64,000 nucleotides of DNA from Aquabacterium sp. J223 (GTDB lineage Bacteria; Pseudomonadota; Gammaproteobacteria; Burkholderiales; Burkholderiaceae_C). The notes beneath the pieces were generated by a model. It was not told the DNA's origin. It saw nothing but the letters and a program-made list of their open reading frames with translations, and did not search any database. Shown piece by piece: positions 1-9,523 of the stretch. Position 1 is the first letter of the stretch, and the number at the start of each line of letters is the position of its first letter. The stretch lies in the NCBI RefSeq assembly GCF_024666615.1, contig NZ_CP088297.1, forward strand, positions 4,320,501-4,384,500, in the 5' to 3' direction. A program made the translations under genes and the position numbers.

Positions 1-1176
1 CGGCACCGGCTGCGGCGCGATCACGGCGCCCGGACGCACCCGGTGCAGGCCGTTGACCACCACCCGCTCGCCGGGCTGCAGGCCTTCGGTGACGATGCGC
101 AGGCCGTCCACCGGCGCGCCCAGCTTCACCTCGCGCCAGACCGCCTTGTGGTCGCGGTCGACGACGATGACGAAGCGCTTGCTCTGGTCGGTGCCCACCG
201 CCCGCTCGCTGACCAGCAGCGCGGTCTCGCCGCGCGGCTGGCCCATGCGCAGCCGCGCGAACTGGCCGGGCATCAGCCGGCCCTCGCGGTTGTCGAACAC
301 CGCGCGCAGGCGCACCGTGCCGCTCTTGCCGTCGACCTGGTTGTCGACCAGCTGCAGCCGGCCCTCCACCGGACCGTCGGTGCCTTCCATGCGCACCGGG
401 ATGCGCTCGACCTGGCCGCGCGCCAGCGCGCCGCCGGGCAGGTCGTGCAGCGCGCGGGCGACGAGCTGCTCGTCCGCGTCGAAGCTGGCGTAGATCGGGT
501 GCACCGAGACCAGCGTGGTCAGCACCGGCGCGTTGGGCCCGGCGGCGACCAGGTTGCCGGCGGTGACCTCGGCCTTGCCGATGCGCCCGGCCACCGGCGC
601 GCGCACCTGGGTGTACGACAGCGACAGCCGGGCCGACTGCAGCGCCGCCTGCGCCGCCCGCAGGTTGGCCTCGGCCTCGCGCAGGCCGTGGCCGCGTTCG
701 TCGAACTCGCGCTGCGCGATGGCGCGGTCCTCCCACAGCCGCTCGGCGCGCTGCTGCTCGCTGCGGGCCTGCGCCAGCCGCGACTGGGCGGCGGCGAGCT
801 GCGCTTCGGCACGCTCGACCTCGGCCGCGTACGGCGCCGGGTCCAGGCTGACCAGCAGGTCGCCCTCCTTCACCAGCGCGCCCTCGCGGAAGTGCACCGC
901 CTGCAGCGAGCCGGCCACCCGCGGGCGCACCTCCACCCGCTGCACCGCCTCCAGCCGGCCGGAGAACTCGCGCCAGGCGCTGACCTCGCGCTGCACCACC
1001 TCGGCCACCGACACCGGCACGGCGGGCGGCGCGGCGGCGGCCGGCGGCGCCTCGGCCTGGCTGGCCGCCAGGCCGAACAGGGCCGAGCCCACTGCGCCGA
1101 GCGCCACCACGGCGGTGAGCACGGACAGGCCGGCGACGACGGGCCGGCGGACGAGGGTCTGGTGCAGGTTGGGCAT
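1..1176 (-). CDS. RND efflux periplasmic adaptor subunit (AcrA/MexE-like), 3' end beyond window
   Basis: Membrane fusion protein of a tripartite RND efflux pump, bridging the inner-membrane pump and the outer-membrane channel. The reverse strand stays open from the ATG at 1176 to the window edge, showing 392 codons with the C-terminus missing. One hydrophobic N-terminal segment (about residues 10-35) acts as signal or anchor. It is followed by a lipoyl-type half-motif (VEVRPRVAGSL, EGALVKEGDLL), an Ala/Gln/Arg-rich coiled-coil hairpin (about 110-175) and the second half-motif YTQVRAPVAGRIG. AGGAGAA lies 6 bases before the ATG. The pump gene should lie just past the left edge. The esterase-like gene ends 85 bases upstream on the same strand and may be co-transcribed. 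The substrate cannot be read from the sequence. Confidence 0.92.
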   Translation of the reverse strand, partial: MPNLHQTLVRRPVVAGLSVLTAVVALGAVGSALFGLAASQAEAPPAAAAPPAVPVSVAEVVQREVSAWREFSGRLEAVQRVEVRPRVAGSLQAVHFREGALVKEGDLLVSLDPAPYAAEVERAEAQLAAAQSRLAQARSEQQRAERLWEDRAIAQREFDERGHGLREAEANLRAAQAALQSARLSLSYTQVRAPVAGRIGKAEVTAGNLVAAGPNAPVLTTLVSVHPIYASFDADEQLVARALHDLPGGALARGQVERIPVRMEGTDGPVEGRLQLVDNQVDGKSGTVRLRAVFDNREGRLMPGQFARLRMGQPRGETALLVSERAVGTDQSKRFVIVVDRDHKAVWREVKLGAPVDGLRIVTEGLQPGERVVVNGLHRVRPGAVIAPQPVP

Positions 1177-1261
1177 GTGAAGTTCTCCTGGAAGGGCGGG
1201 CAAACGCGGGCCGGCGCTGGCGGCACGGGCGGCCAACGGGCGGCATCGGGACACGGTGGGG

Positions 1262-2137
1262 TCAGCCGGGGCGGGGGGCGGGCCGAGGTCGACAACCGGC
1301 GAGGCCACCGGCGGCCGCGCGGCGCGCCTGCAGGAAGGCGCGCAGCGGCGGGCCCAGTTCGGCCGACCAGGGGGCCTCGCCCGGCGCGCGGTGGCTCTGC
1401 GGCCAGCCGGTGGGCGCGCTCAGCACCACCTCGTCGACCGCCACGCCGGCCTGACGCAGGCGCTGGCCGTAGGCGCGGGTCTCGTCGCGCAGCGGGTCGT
1501 CCTCGGCGGTGACCAGCAGCGCCGGCGCCAGGCCGGCCAGCCGCATCGCGCGGCCCGGCGTGGCGTAGGGGTGCAGCGCGTCGCAGGCGCGGGCGAGGTA
1601 GCGGCGCCAGCCTTCGGCCCAGCAGCAGCCGGGTTCGCCGGCCCGTGCGTCGCGCAGCGACGCCGTGGCGGTGCAGGCGTCGAGCATCGGCGACAGCAGC
1701 ACCTGGCCGTGCAGCGGCGGGGTGCAGCGGTCGCGGGCGGCCAGCGCGGCCGCGGCGGCCAGGTTGCCGCCGGCTTCCTCGCCGGCCACCAGCAGCGGCA
1801 GCCGCTCGGCCTTCAGCTTGCGGCGCTGGCGGTGCAGCCAGTCGAGGGCGGCATGCACCGCTTCCACCGGCTGCGGGAAGGGCATCGCCGGCGACAGCGG
1901 ATAGGCCAGCGAGGCCACCCGCGCGCCCTCGGCCGCCAGCAGCCCGGCCATGCGCTCGCCCTCGGCCGGCGAGCCGGCGGTGAAGGCGCCGGCGTGCAGG
2001 TGCAGCACCAGGGCGATCGGCTCGCCGGCCGGCAGCGTCCAGCGCAGCGCCAGCGGGGCGTCCAGGCCCGGCAGGCGCAGCGCGTCCTCGGCCACCAGCG
2101 GGGCGGGGGGTGCGGCGGAATCGGACGGGCGGACCAT
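1262..2137 (-). CDS. Alpha/beta hydrolase (HSL/acetyl-esterase-like), probably lacking the catalytic serine
   Basis: 291 codons with the layout of hormone-sensitive-lipase-type esterases: an oxyanion segment HLHAGAF near residue 47 (family HGGGF), a strand and turn VAGEEAGGNLAA at about 117-128, and the acid region TAEDDPLRDE near 214. The nucleophile elbow is normally GDSAGG. Here it reads GEEAGG, with Glu121 in the serine position. No clear catalytic His motif is visible near the C-terminus (GWPQSHRAPG). The fold call is good, but normal esterase chemistry is doubtful, so it may be a binding protein or pseudoenzyme. It is divergent from the LysR gene at 2308, with 170 bases between, and lies 85 bases before the efflux adaptor on the same strand. 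The LysR protein is its likely regulator. Confidence 0.85.
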   Translation of the reverse strand: MVRPSDSAAPPAPLVAEDALRLPGLDAPLALRWTLPAGEPIALVLHLHAGAFTAGSPAEGERMAGLLAAEGARVASLAYPLSPAMPFPQPVEAVHAALDWLHRQRRKLKAERLPLLVAGEEAGGNLAAAAALAARDRCTPPLHGQVLLSPMLDACTATASLRDARAGEPGCCWAEGWRRYLARACDALHPYATPGRAMRLAGLAPALLVTAEDDPLRDETRAYGQRLRQAGVAVDEVVLSAPTGWPQSHRAPGEAPWSAELGPPLRAFLQARRAAAGGLAGCRPRPAPRPG

Positions 2138-2226
2138 GGTGCGGACGCGGCAGGGCGCTGGGCAGTGCGATGCGGCGAACGATAGACAGCGCCGGGCGGC
2201 GGATCAACGCGGCGCGCGCTCATGCT

Positions 2227-2261
2227 TTGTTGCGCCCCTTCCAACAATGCGGCGGCCGCAT
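2227..2261. promoter_or_regulatory. Candidate LysR operator: two overlapping dyads in the divergent region
   Basis: Between the divergent hydrolase and lysR genes lies a perfect dyad TTGTTG-N9-CAACAA (2227-2247), which contains the T-N11-A core typical of LysR-family sites. A second perfect dyad, ATGCGG-CGG-CCGCAT, overlaps its end (2247-2261). Position (about 50-80 bases before the lysR ATG) and symmetry fit autoregulation plus control of the hydrolase and efflux genes. Binding is inferred. Confidence 0.45.
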
Positions 2262-2307
2262 CCGCGTTCCAATGTGGGCTCGGCAATACAGCTTTGCAGG
2301 AGCCCCG

Positions 2308-3384
2308 ATGGACAAGTTGCTCGCGATGCAGGCCTTCGTGCGCGTGGTGGAGGCCGGCACCTTCAGCCGCGCGGCCGACACGCTGTCGCTGCCCAAGCCG
2401 ACGGTGACGCGGCTGGTGCAGCGGCTGGAGGCCGACCTGCAGACCAAGCTGCTCAACCGCACCACGCGGCGGGTGACGGTCACCGCCGACGGCGCGGCCT
2501 ACTACGACCGCGCCATGCGGCTGCTGTCGGAGCTCGAGGAACTCGAGTCCAGCCTGTCCAAGGCCAAGGCCAACCCGCGCGGCCGGCTGCGCATCGACGC
2601 CGGCACCGCGGTGGCGCAGCTGCTGCTCATCCCCGCCCTGCCCGACTTCCACGCCCGGTACCCGGACATCCAGATCGACCTCGGCGTCAGCGACCGGCCG
2701 GTGGACCTGATCGGCGAGAACGTCGATTGCGTGCTGCGCGGCGGCGAACTGACCGACCAGTCGCTGGTGGCGCGGCGCATCGGCAACTTCCACACGCTGG
2801 TCTGCGCCACGCCGGGTTACCTGGAGAGGCACGGCATGCCGCAGCACCCGCGCGACATCGAGGAGGGCGAGCACGTGGTGGTGAACCACTTCTCACCCCG
2901 CACCGGCCGCATCTTCCCCTTCGTCTTCGAGCGCGGCGAGGAGCGCCTCGAGGTGGTGGGCCGGCACCGGCTGTCGATCAACGATTCCAACGCCGGGTTG
3001 ACGGCGGCGCTGGCGGGGCTGGGCCTGGTCAACACCGCGACCTTCATGGCACAGCCGTACATCCAGGCCGGGCTGCTGCGGCCCGTGCTGGTGGACTGGT
3101 GCTCCGAGAGCGTGCCCATCCATGTCGTCTACCCGCCCAACCGGCACCTCAGCGCCAAGCTGCGGGTGTTCGTCGACTGGGTGGCCGAGCTGTTCTCGCG
3201 CAGCGACGAGATCCAGCGGCAGTGCAGCCTGCCCGGCTGCATGGCGGCGGCCGCCGCCGCCGGGGCTGCACGCCCGGTCGTGCCGTCCCCGGTGGCCGCG
3301 CCGGCGCAGACCGCCGCGGTGGCGGCCGCAGCGCAGGCGGAAGCGCTGCGCGCGGCGCAGACGCTACGCGCCCTGGCGCGGTGA
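2308..3384 (+). CDS. LysR family transcriptional regulator
   Basis: 358-residue LysR-type DNA-binding regulator. The start MDKLLAMQAFVRVVEAGTF at 2308 is chosen because GCAGGAG precedes it and it aligns with the family N-terminus; the frame is open further upstream. The N-terminal winged helix-turn-helix (about 1-60, FSRAADTLSLPKPTVTRLVQ) is followed by a substrate-binding domain (about 90-300). The last 50 or so residues are an Ala/Val/Pro-rich tail (after FSRSDEIQRQC) not needed by the fold. The gene diverges from the esterase-like gene and efflux adaptor, so it probably controls them. Its inducer cannot be read. Confidence 0.93.
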   Translation: MDKLLAMQAFVRVVEAGTFSRAADTLSLPKPTVTRLVQRLEADLQTKLLNRTTRRVTVTADGAAYYDRAMRLLSELEELESSLSKAKANPRGRLRIDAGTAVAQLLLIPALPDFHARYPDIQIDLGVSDRPVDLIGENVDCVLRGGELTDQSLVARRIGNFHTLVCATPGYLERHGMPQHPRDIEEGEHVVVNHFSPRTGRIFPFVFERGEERLEVVGRHRLSINDSNAGLTAALAGLGLVNTATFMAQPYIQAGLLRPVLVDWCSESVPIHVVYPPNRHLSAKLRVFVDWVAELFSRSDEIQRQCSLPGCMAAAAAAGAARPVVPSPVAAPAQTAAVAAAAQAEALRAAQTLRALAR

Positions 3385-3389
3385 GCGCC

Positions 3390-3413
3390 GCGGCCTCGGT
3401 GGCCCGAGGCCGC
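3390..3413. terminator. Hairpin between convergent lysR and PEP-CTERM genes
   Basis: A perfect 10-bp inverted repeat, GCGGCCTCGG / CCGAGGCCGC, with a TGGC loop starts 6 bases after the lysR stop. There is no T-run on either side, so it may be a Rho-assisted or bidirectional stop rather than a classic intrinsic terminator. Confidence 0.45.
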
Positions 3414-3427
3414 AGGCGCGCGCGCGG

Positions 3428-4171
3428 TCAGTCCGCGCGGCGGCGACGCGCCATGAAGGCGATCATGCCGAGGCCGGCAGCGACCAGCGCATAGGTCTCC
3501 GGCTCGGGGATCGGCGCGGCGTGCAGGTCGGCGCTGCCGACCACGCAGGGCGCACCGCTCGGGCACAGCGGCGAACCGTTGTTGTAGATGGTGTAGGAGG
3601 TGTTGAACAGCACGTCCGCACCGTTGAAGGTGTTGGTGTTGAAGAACGCGTTGGCGACCGCGCCGGCGCCGGCGGTGTTGCCGTTGGCGGAGCCGGTGAA
3701 GTCCACGTCGGCCAGGCCGTTGCCCGAACCCTGCAGCAGGCCGGAACCGGTGTTGACGTTGTTGCTGACGAGACCGCGGCCGGCCAGCGTGAGGAACAGC
3801 GTGCCGTCGCTGGCGGAGCCGGCGACGTCCTTGTTGAAGTCCGGCGAGGCGTCCAGGTAGAAGTTCACCCAGCCACCGGAAAAGGTGACATCCGTCGGCG
3901 AGGTGATCGTCTGCACCTGGTAGCCGCCGAAGGTGAAGGTGAGCTCGCAGCCGCTGCAGTAGGTCGACAGCGGCAGGCCGTTGATCTGGCCCACGGTGCC
4001 GTAGCCGGCCAGCGTCTGGCCCGGGGCGGTGACGATGTTCTCGTACACCGTGCCGGCGTGGATCTGCGCGCCGTCGGGCAGCGTCAGGCTGCCGATGGTC
4101 ACCGCCGAGGAATACGACGCCAGGCAGGCGAGCACCGCACCGACGACGACACTGAACTTCTTGCTTCTCAT
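3428..4171 (-). CDS. PEP-CTERM sorting domain-containing protein
   Basis: 247-residue exported protein. An N-terminal signal peptide (MRSKKFSVVVGAVLACLAS, cleaved near YSSAVT) leads into a low-complexity Gly/Asn/Thr-rich body. The C-terminus is a PEP-CTERM signal: the motif PEPETYALVAAGLGMIAFMA followed by a basic tail RRRRAD. Such proteins are cleaved by exosortase and linked to extracellular matrix or polysaccharide. No exosortase lies in the window. I chose the ATG at 4171 because GGAG is 6 bases upstream; a TTG 18 bases earlier is in frame. The body has no recognisable enzyme motif. Two Cys (YCSGC) may form a disulfide. Confidence 0.9.
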   Translation of the reverse strand: MRSKKFSVVVGAVLACLASYSSAVTIGSLTLPDGAQIHAGTVYENIVTAPGQTLAGYGTVGQINGLPLSTYCSGCELTFTFGGYQVQTITSPTDVTFSGGWVNFYLDASPDFNKDVAGSASDGTLFLTLAGRGLVSNNVNTGSGLLQGSGNGLADVDFTGSANGNTAGAGAVANAFFNTNTFNGADVLFNTSYTIYNNGSPLCPSGAPCVVGSADLHAAPIPEPETYALVAAGLGMIAFMARRRRAD

Positions 4172-4365
4172 GGTTACTCCGACATTCAAGAACTACGTTG
4201 CCGGCGGTGGGATTGGGATCGTGTTCCCACATCCGGCTGCTGAACGGACAAGCCGCAGGAGGACAAAGGCAATCGGTGGACCGCCCCCCGTGAATCAGGG
4301 GATCGATGTCACCGAACGTAGCGAAGGGCGGTGAAAGGGGTGCCGGCGCGGCGGCCGGCCGTGTG

Positions 4366-5210
4366 TCACCCGCCGGGCAGGACGGCCAGCCGCGGCAGCA
4401 CGCGGCGGGCATTGGCCGCGGTGCGCGCGGCCGTCTCGGCCAGCGTCCAGCCGCGCAAGGCGGCCAGTCCCTGACCGATGCGCGGCAGCTCGGCGGGTTC
4501 GTTGCGCGCCGGGGGGCGCCGGCCGCCCGCTCGGCCGCGGTGCGGTACAGCCACTGCGGCGGGATGTCCGGCGCGTCGGTCTCCAGCACCAGCGCCGTCT
4601 CGGGCACCGCGGCGGCCAGCCGCCGGATCTGCAGGGACCGCTCGAAGGTCAGCGTGCCGCCGAAGCCGAGCGCGAAGCCGCGGTCGATGAAGCGCTGGGC
4701 CTGGTCGCGGCTGCCGTTGAAGGCATGGGCGATGCCGCCGGCGTCGGGGGCGCTGCCGAAGACCCGGTTGAGCCCCGCGAGCAGCGCATCGGCCGAGCGC
4801 CGCACGTGCAGCAGCACCGGCAGGCCGGCGTCGCGGGCGAGCTTCAGCTGCGCCACGTAGAAGCGCCGCTGCCGCTCGGTGTCCTGCCCCGGCACGAAGA
4901 AGTCGAGGCCGATCTCGCCCACCGCCACCAGCCGCGGGTCGTCGCGGTGGCGCCGCAGCGCCTCGGCCAGGCGGTCGAGGTCGCCGTCGTCGCAGCGCGG
5001 CACCGCCAGCGGGTGCAGGCCCAGCGCGTAGGCGTGCCCGGCGGCATGGGCCAGCGTGCGCACCGCCTCGAAGTTGTCCACCGCCACCGCGGGCAGGACG
5101 AGGCGGCCCACGCCGGCGGCGCGCGCCCGCGCCAGCACCGCCTCCCGGTCGGCGTCGAACTCGGCGGCGTCCAGGTGGCAGTGGGTGTCGATCCAGGGGG
5201 CGGCGGACAT
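4366..5210 (-). pseudogene. TatD family metal-dependent hydrolase, interrupted by a one-base deletion
   Basis: TIM-barrel metal-dependent nuclease of the TatD family. From the ATG at 5210 the family motifs appear in order: IDTHCHLD (metal His), GEIGLDFF (Glu), LLHVRRS, AHAFNGS and LETDAPDIPPQW. The frame then slips at a six-G run on the plus strand (4511-4516). The expected C-terminus RNEPAELPRIGQGLA to VLPRLAVLPGG continues one frame over and stops at 4366. One extra base in that run would restore a 281-residue protein that reads GAPPARNEP across the junction. Because the rest is intact, a sequence error or very recent mutation is likelier than old decay. It is divergent from the sensor kinase at 5316. 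Confidence 0.88.
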
Positions 5211-5315
5211 GGCGGGGCGGCGCGTGGCCCGGCAGGGTAGCGGCTGCCGGCCGCCGGCGGCTTTGCACCGAGAATGCACCGGCGGCCCACGTCGAGGGCC
5301 GGCCTCCCCCACCGC

Positions 5316-7508
5316 ATGTCGCTGCGCTTCGGTCTGCCGCTGGTCTCGCCCTCCCGCCCGGTGCCGGCGCAGGCGGCGGCGTCCAGCGGCGGCGGCGAGC
5401 GCTGGCTGCGCGCGCTGATGGCCGCCGCCCTGCTGGTGCCTGCAGCCTTCCTCGCCGCCGCCGGCTGGCAGAGCCGGCAGATCGCCGAGCGCCAGGCCGA
5501 CCAGCAGGTGCAGCGCGCGGTGGCGCTGGCCGGCGAGCACGCGCAGAAGGTGATGCGCACGCAGGAGCAGGTGCTGCAGCGGCTGGCCGATGCGGCATCG
5601 GTGCTGCGCGGCGGCGCCAACGAGGTCCCGCCGGCGCTGGCCGGCCACGTGCTGCGCATCGAGATGAGCGTGCCCGAGCTGCGCCTGCTGGCAGTGCTCG
5701 ACGCCGAGGGCCGGCCGCTGCTGGCCTCCGGCGGCCTGGTGGCGAAGAGCCTGGCCGACCGCGAGTTCTTCCAGGTGCACCGCGACGGCGGGCGCGGGCT
5801 CTACCTGTCCAAGCCCGAGCGCGGCCTCATCGACGACCCGGCGCCGGTGCTGGTGGTGAGCACGCGGCGCGAAGGCGCCGACGGCCGCTTCGACGGCGTG
5901 CTGCTGCTGGCGCTGCCGGAGGCGGTGTTCTCCGGCTTCTACGGCGAGCTGCTGCCGCCGGGCGCCGACGGCTCGGTGTCGCTGTTCCACCGCAGCGGGA
6001 TGATCGTCAGCCGGCACCCGCCGGCATCGGGCGCCGCGGGCCGGATCGCACCGGCCGGCGGCCAGATGATGCGGCGCGTCGCGGCGGGCGAGACCAGCGG
6101 GCTGCTCGACATCGTGTCGCCGGTGGACGGCCGCGCGCGCCGCACCGCCTTCCTGGCGGTGGAGGGCCACGACCTGTACCTCAGCGCCACCGTGAGCCAC
6201 GAAGCCGTCCGCCGGGCCTGGTACGCCGACCTGGCCCGCCTGGCCGCCTTCACCGTGCCCACCGCCCTGGCGCTGGCCTGGGTCGCCTGGCTGGCGCTGC
6301 AGCACACCCGGCGCGAGAGCGCCGCCCACCGGCGCTGGCAGGAAGAGGCGCAGCGCCGCGAGCAGGCCGAGCGGGCGCTGCGGCAGACGCAGCGGCTGGA
6401 GGCGCTGGGCCACCTCACCGGCGGCGTGGCGCACGACGTCAACAACCTGCTGATGGTGGTCAGCAACAACGCCCACCTGCTGCGCCGGCACGTCGGCGAC
6501 GGCAAGGGCGAGCGGCCGCTGCAGGCCATCCTGCGCGCGGTGGACACCGGCGCCCGGCTGACCCGCCAGCTGCTCGCCTTCTCGCGCCGGCAGGCGCTGC
6601 GGCCGGAGGTCATCCGCCTGCAGGACCAATGGCCGCTGCTGACCGACCTGATGCGGCACTCGGTGCCGGCGCGGGTGGCGCTCACCACCGAGGTCGACCC
6701 CGACACGCCCTGCGTCGAGGTCGACCCGGCGGAACTGGAGCTGGCGCTGATCAACCTGGCGGTGAACGCCCGCGACGCCATGCCCGACGGCGGCCGCCTG
6801 CGGGTGCTGGCCGGGCCCGGCGAGGCCGGTCCGCCCGAGCGCGGCGAGCACCCGCAGGCCGGCTGGGTGCGCATCCGCGTCGAGGACAGCGGCACCGGCA
6901 TGACCCCCGAGGTGATGGAGCGGGTGTTCGAGCCCTTCTTCACCACCAAGCCCCCGGGCGTGGGCACCGGACTCGGGCTGTCACAGGTGTTCGGCTTCTG
7001 CCGCCAGGCCGGCGGCGGCGTGGTGCTGCACTCGACGCCCGGCCAGGGCACCACGGTGGACCTGCTGCTGCCCGGCGTGCTGGCCATGCCGCAGGGCGAC
7101 CCCAACACCGCGCCGCCGCTGCCGCGCGCCGACGGCCGGCTGCTGCTGGTCGAGGACAACGAGGAGGTGGCCGGCGCCACCGAGCCCCTGCTCGCCAGCT
7201 GGGGCTACCAGGTGCGCCGGGTGCCGAACGGCGAGGCCGCCTGGGCGCTGCTGCAGGCCGAGCCCGAGGGCTTCGACCTGGTGCTGAGCGACATCGTCAT
7301 GCCGGGCGAATTGGACGGCCTGGCGCTGGCGCTGAAGCTGCGCGCCGCCTTCCCCGGCCTGCCGGTGGTGCTGACCACCGGCCACGCCAGCGAGACCGCC
7401 AAGGTCATGGCCGAGGGCCTGCCGCTGCTGCAGAAGCCCTGGTCGCCGCAGGCGCTCGGCGCGGTGCTGGCGGAAGCGCTGCACAGGGCGCGGCGGCCGG
7501 CCGCCTGA
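5316..7508 (+). CDS. Hybrid sensor histidine kinase/response regulator with periplasmic sensor
   Basis: 730-residue membrane sensor. Two transmembrane helices (about 31-51 and 306-328) bracket a periplasmic Cache-like domain with family features (ADREFFQVHRDG, YLSKP). The kinase core follows: a HisKA box GGVAHDVNNLL with the phospho-acceptor His373, then HATPase motifs NLAVNARDAMPDGG (N box), EDSGTGM (G1) and GTGLGLSQVFG (G2). A receiver domain ends the protein, with LLLVEDNEE, the phospho-acceptor Asp659 in SDIVMPG, Thr in LTTGHA and Lys in LQKPW. No output domain or cognate DNA-binding partner is adjacent. The ATG at 5316 is chosen over one 42 bases upstream because it gives a normal short cytoplasmic N-terminus. 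Only four bases separate it from the convergent lolD. Confidence 0.93.
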   Translation: MSLRFGLPLVSPSRPVPAQAAASSGGGERWLRALMAAALLVPAAFLAAAGWQSRQIAERQADQQVQRAVALAGEHAQKVMRTQEQVLQRLADAASVLRGGANEVPPALAGHVLRIEMSVPELRLLAVLDAEGRPLLASGGLVAKSLADREFFQVHRDGGRGLYLSKPERGLIDDPAPVLVVSTRREGADGRFDGVLLLALPEAVFSGFYGELLPPGADGSVSLFHRSGMIVSRHPPASGAAGRIAPAGGQMMRRVAAGETSGLLDIVSPVDGRARRTAFLAVEGHDLYLSATVSHEAVRRAWYADLARLAAFTVPTALALAWVAWLALQHTRRESAAHRRWQEEAQRREQAERALRQTQRLEALGHLTGGVAHDVNNLLMVVSNNAHLLRRHVGDGKGERPLQAILRAVDTGARLTRQLLAFSRRQALRPEVIRLQDQWPLLTDLMRHSVPARVALTTEVDPDTPCVEVDPAELELALINLAVNARDAMPDGGRLRVLAGPGEAGPPERGEHPQAGWVRIRVEDSGTGMTPEVMERVFEPFFTTKPPGVGTGLGLSQVFGFCRQAGGGVVLHSTPGQGTTVDLLLPGVLAMPQGDPNTAPPLPRADGRLLLVEDNEEVAGATEPLLASWGYQVRRVPNGEAAWALLQAEPEGFDLVLSDIVMPGELDGLALALKLRAAFPGLPVVLTTGHASETAKVMAEGLPLLQKPWSPQALGAVLAEALHRARRPAA

Positions 7509-7512
7509 CCGC

Positions 7513-8194
<682 letters not shown>

Positions 8195-8202
<8 letters not shown>

Positions 8203-9454
8203 AACGCAGGGCCTCGGCGGGCTGGACACGGCTGGCGCGCCAGCTCGGGTACAGCGTGGCCAGGAAGGCCAGCACCAGCGAGGTGACGACGATGGGCACG
8301 ATGTCGTCGCGCTGCGGGTCGCTGGGCATCTGGCTGATGAGGTAGATGCTGCCGGGCAGGAAGCTGATCGACAGCAGCCGCTCGATGGCCGGCACGATGG
8401 TGCCGATGTTGAAGGCCACCAGCAGCCCGCCGACGGTGCCGGCCAGCGTGCCGATGACACCGGCCGCCGCGCCCTGCACGACGAAGATGCCCATCACCGA
8501 CCGCGGGCTCGCGCCCAGCGTGCGCAGGATGGCGATGTCGGCCTGCTTGTCGGTCACCGTCATCACCAGCGTGGACACCAGGTTGAAGGCCGCCACCGCG
8601 ACGATGAGCGTGAGGATGATGCCCATCAGCCGCTTCTCGATCTGCACCGCGTCGTACCAGTTGCGGTTGGTGTCGGTCCAGTCGCGCACCAGCACGCCAC
8701 GGCCCAGCCGCGCCTGCAGGTCGCGGCCGACCTCGCGCGCCGCCTGCACGTCGGCCAGCTTCAGCTGCACGCCGCTGGGCCCGGCCAGCCGGTACAGCCG
8801 ACCGGCGTCGCCGAGGTGGACCAGCGCCAGGCCGCTGTCGTACTCGTAGTGGCCGGCGGAGAACGTGCCGGCGACGGTGAAGGTCTTCAGCCGCGGCACC
8901 ACGCCGGCCGGCGTGACCGCGCCGCCCGGGGCGATCAGCGTCACCGGGTCGCCCTCTCGCACGCCGAGCTGCCGCGCCAGCTCGGCACCGAGCACGATGC
9001 GGAAGGCACCCTCCTGCAGCTGGTCGAGCAGGCCGCTGCGCTGGAGCTCCCTGGCCAGCGGCGTGACCGAGGGCTCGTCGGCGGGCGAGACGCCGCGCAC
9101 GACGGCGCCGCGCATCAGGTCGCCGCGCGCGATCAGCGACTGCACCGCGATGAAGGGGGCGGCGCCGACGACGCGCTTGTCCTCGCGGGCCAGCGCGGCG
9201 GTGGCCTGCCAGTCGGGCAGCGCCTCGCCGGTGGCGTCGAGCAGCTCGACGTGCGCGATCACCGACAGCATGCGGTCGCGCACCTCCTTCTGGAAGCCGT
9301 TCATCACCGACAGCACGATGATGAGCGCGGCGACCCCGAGCGCGATGCCGAGCACCGACACGCCGGAGATGAAGGAGATGAAGCGGTTGCGGCGGCCGGC
9401 GCGGCCGGCGCGCGTGTAGCGCCAGCCGACGACCAGCTCGTAGGGGAGGCTCAT
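8195..9454 (-). CDS. lolC: Lipoprotein-releasing ABC transporter permease LolC/LolE
   Basis: 419-residue inner-membrane permease of the lipoprotein-release system. The N-terminal cytoplasmic start [15 protein letters not shown] and first transmembrane segment ([20 protein letters not shown]) are typical of LolC/E. A large periplasmic domain (about 50-270) precedes three C-terminal transmembrane helices of the FtsX type (about 275-300, 325-350, 380-400). The gene ends LRYE-stop, overlapping lolD. Only one permease gene is present, so the complex may use a homodimer (LolF-type) as in many non-enteric proteobacteria. Confidence 0.93.
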
Positions 9455-9523
9455 AGGGGCTGCGATGCTAACCGCAGCCCCCGACGGCGCCGCCGGTCCG
9501 GTCCGCGCCGGACCCGCCCGAGC

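Noticed and set aside
3129-6851. 1240-codon open frame on the minus strand
   Set aside because: It crosses several genes; only the stretch below 5210 is real (TatD). The rest is antisense to the kinase and LysR genes, a common artefact at this G+C content.
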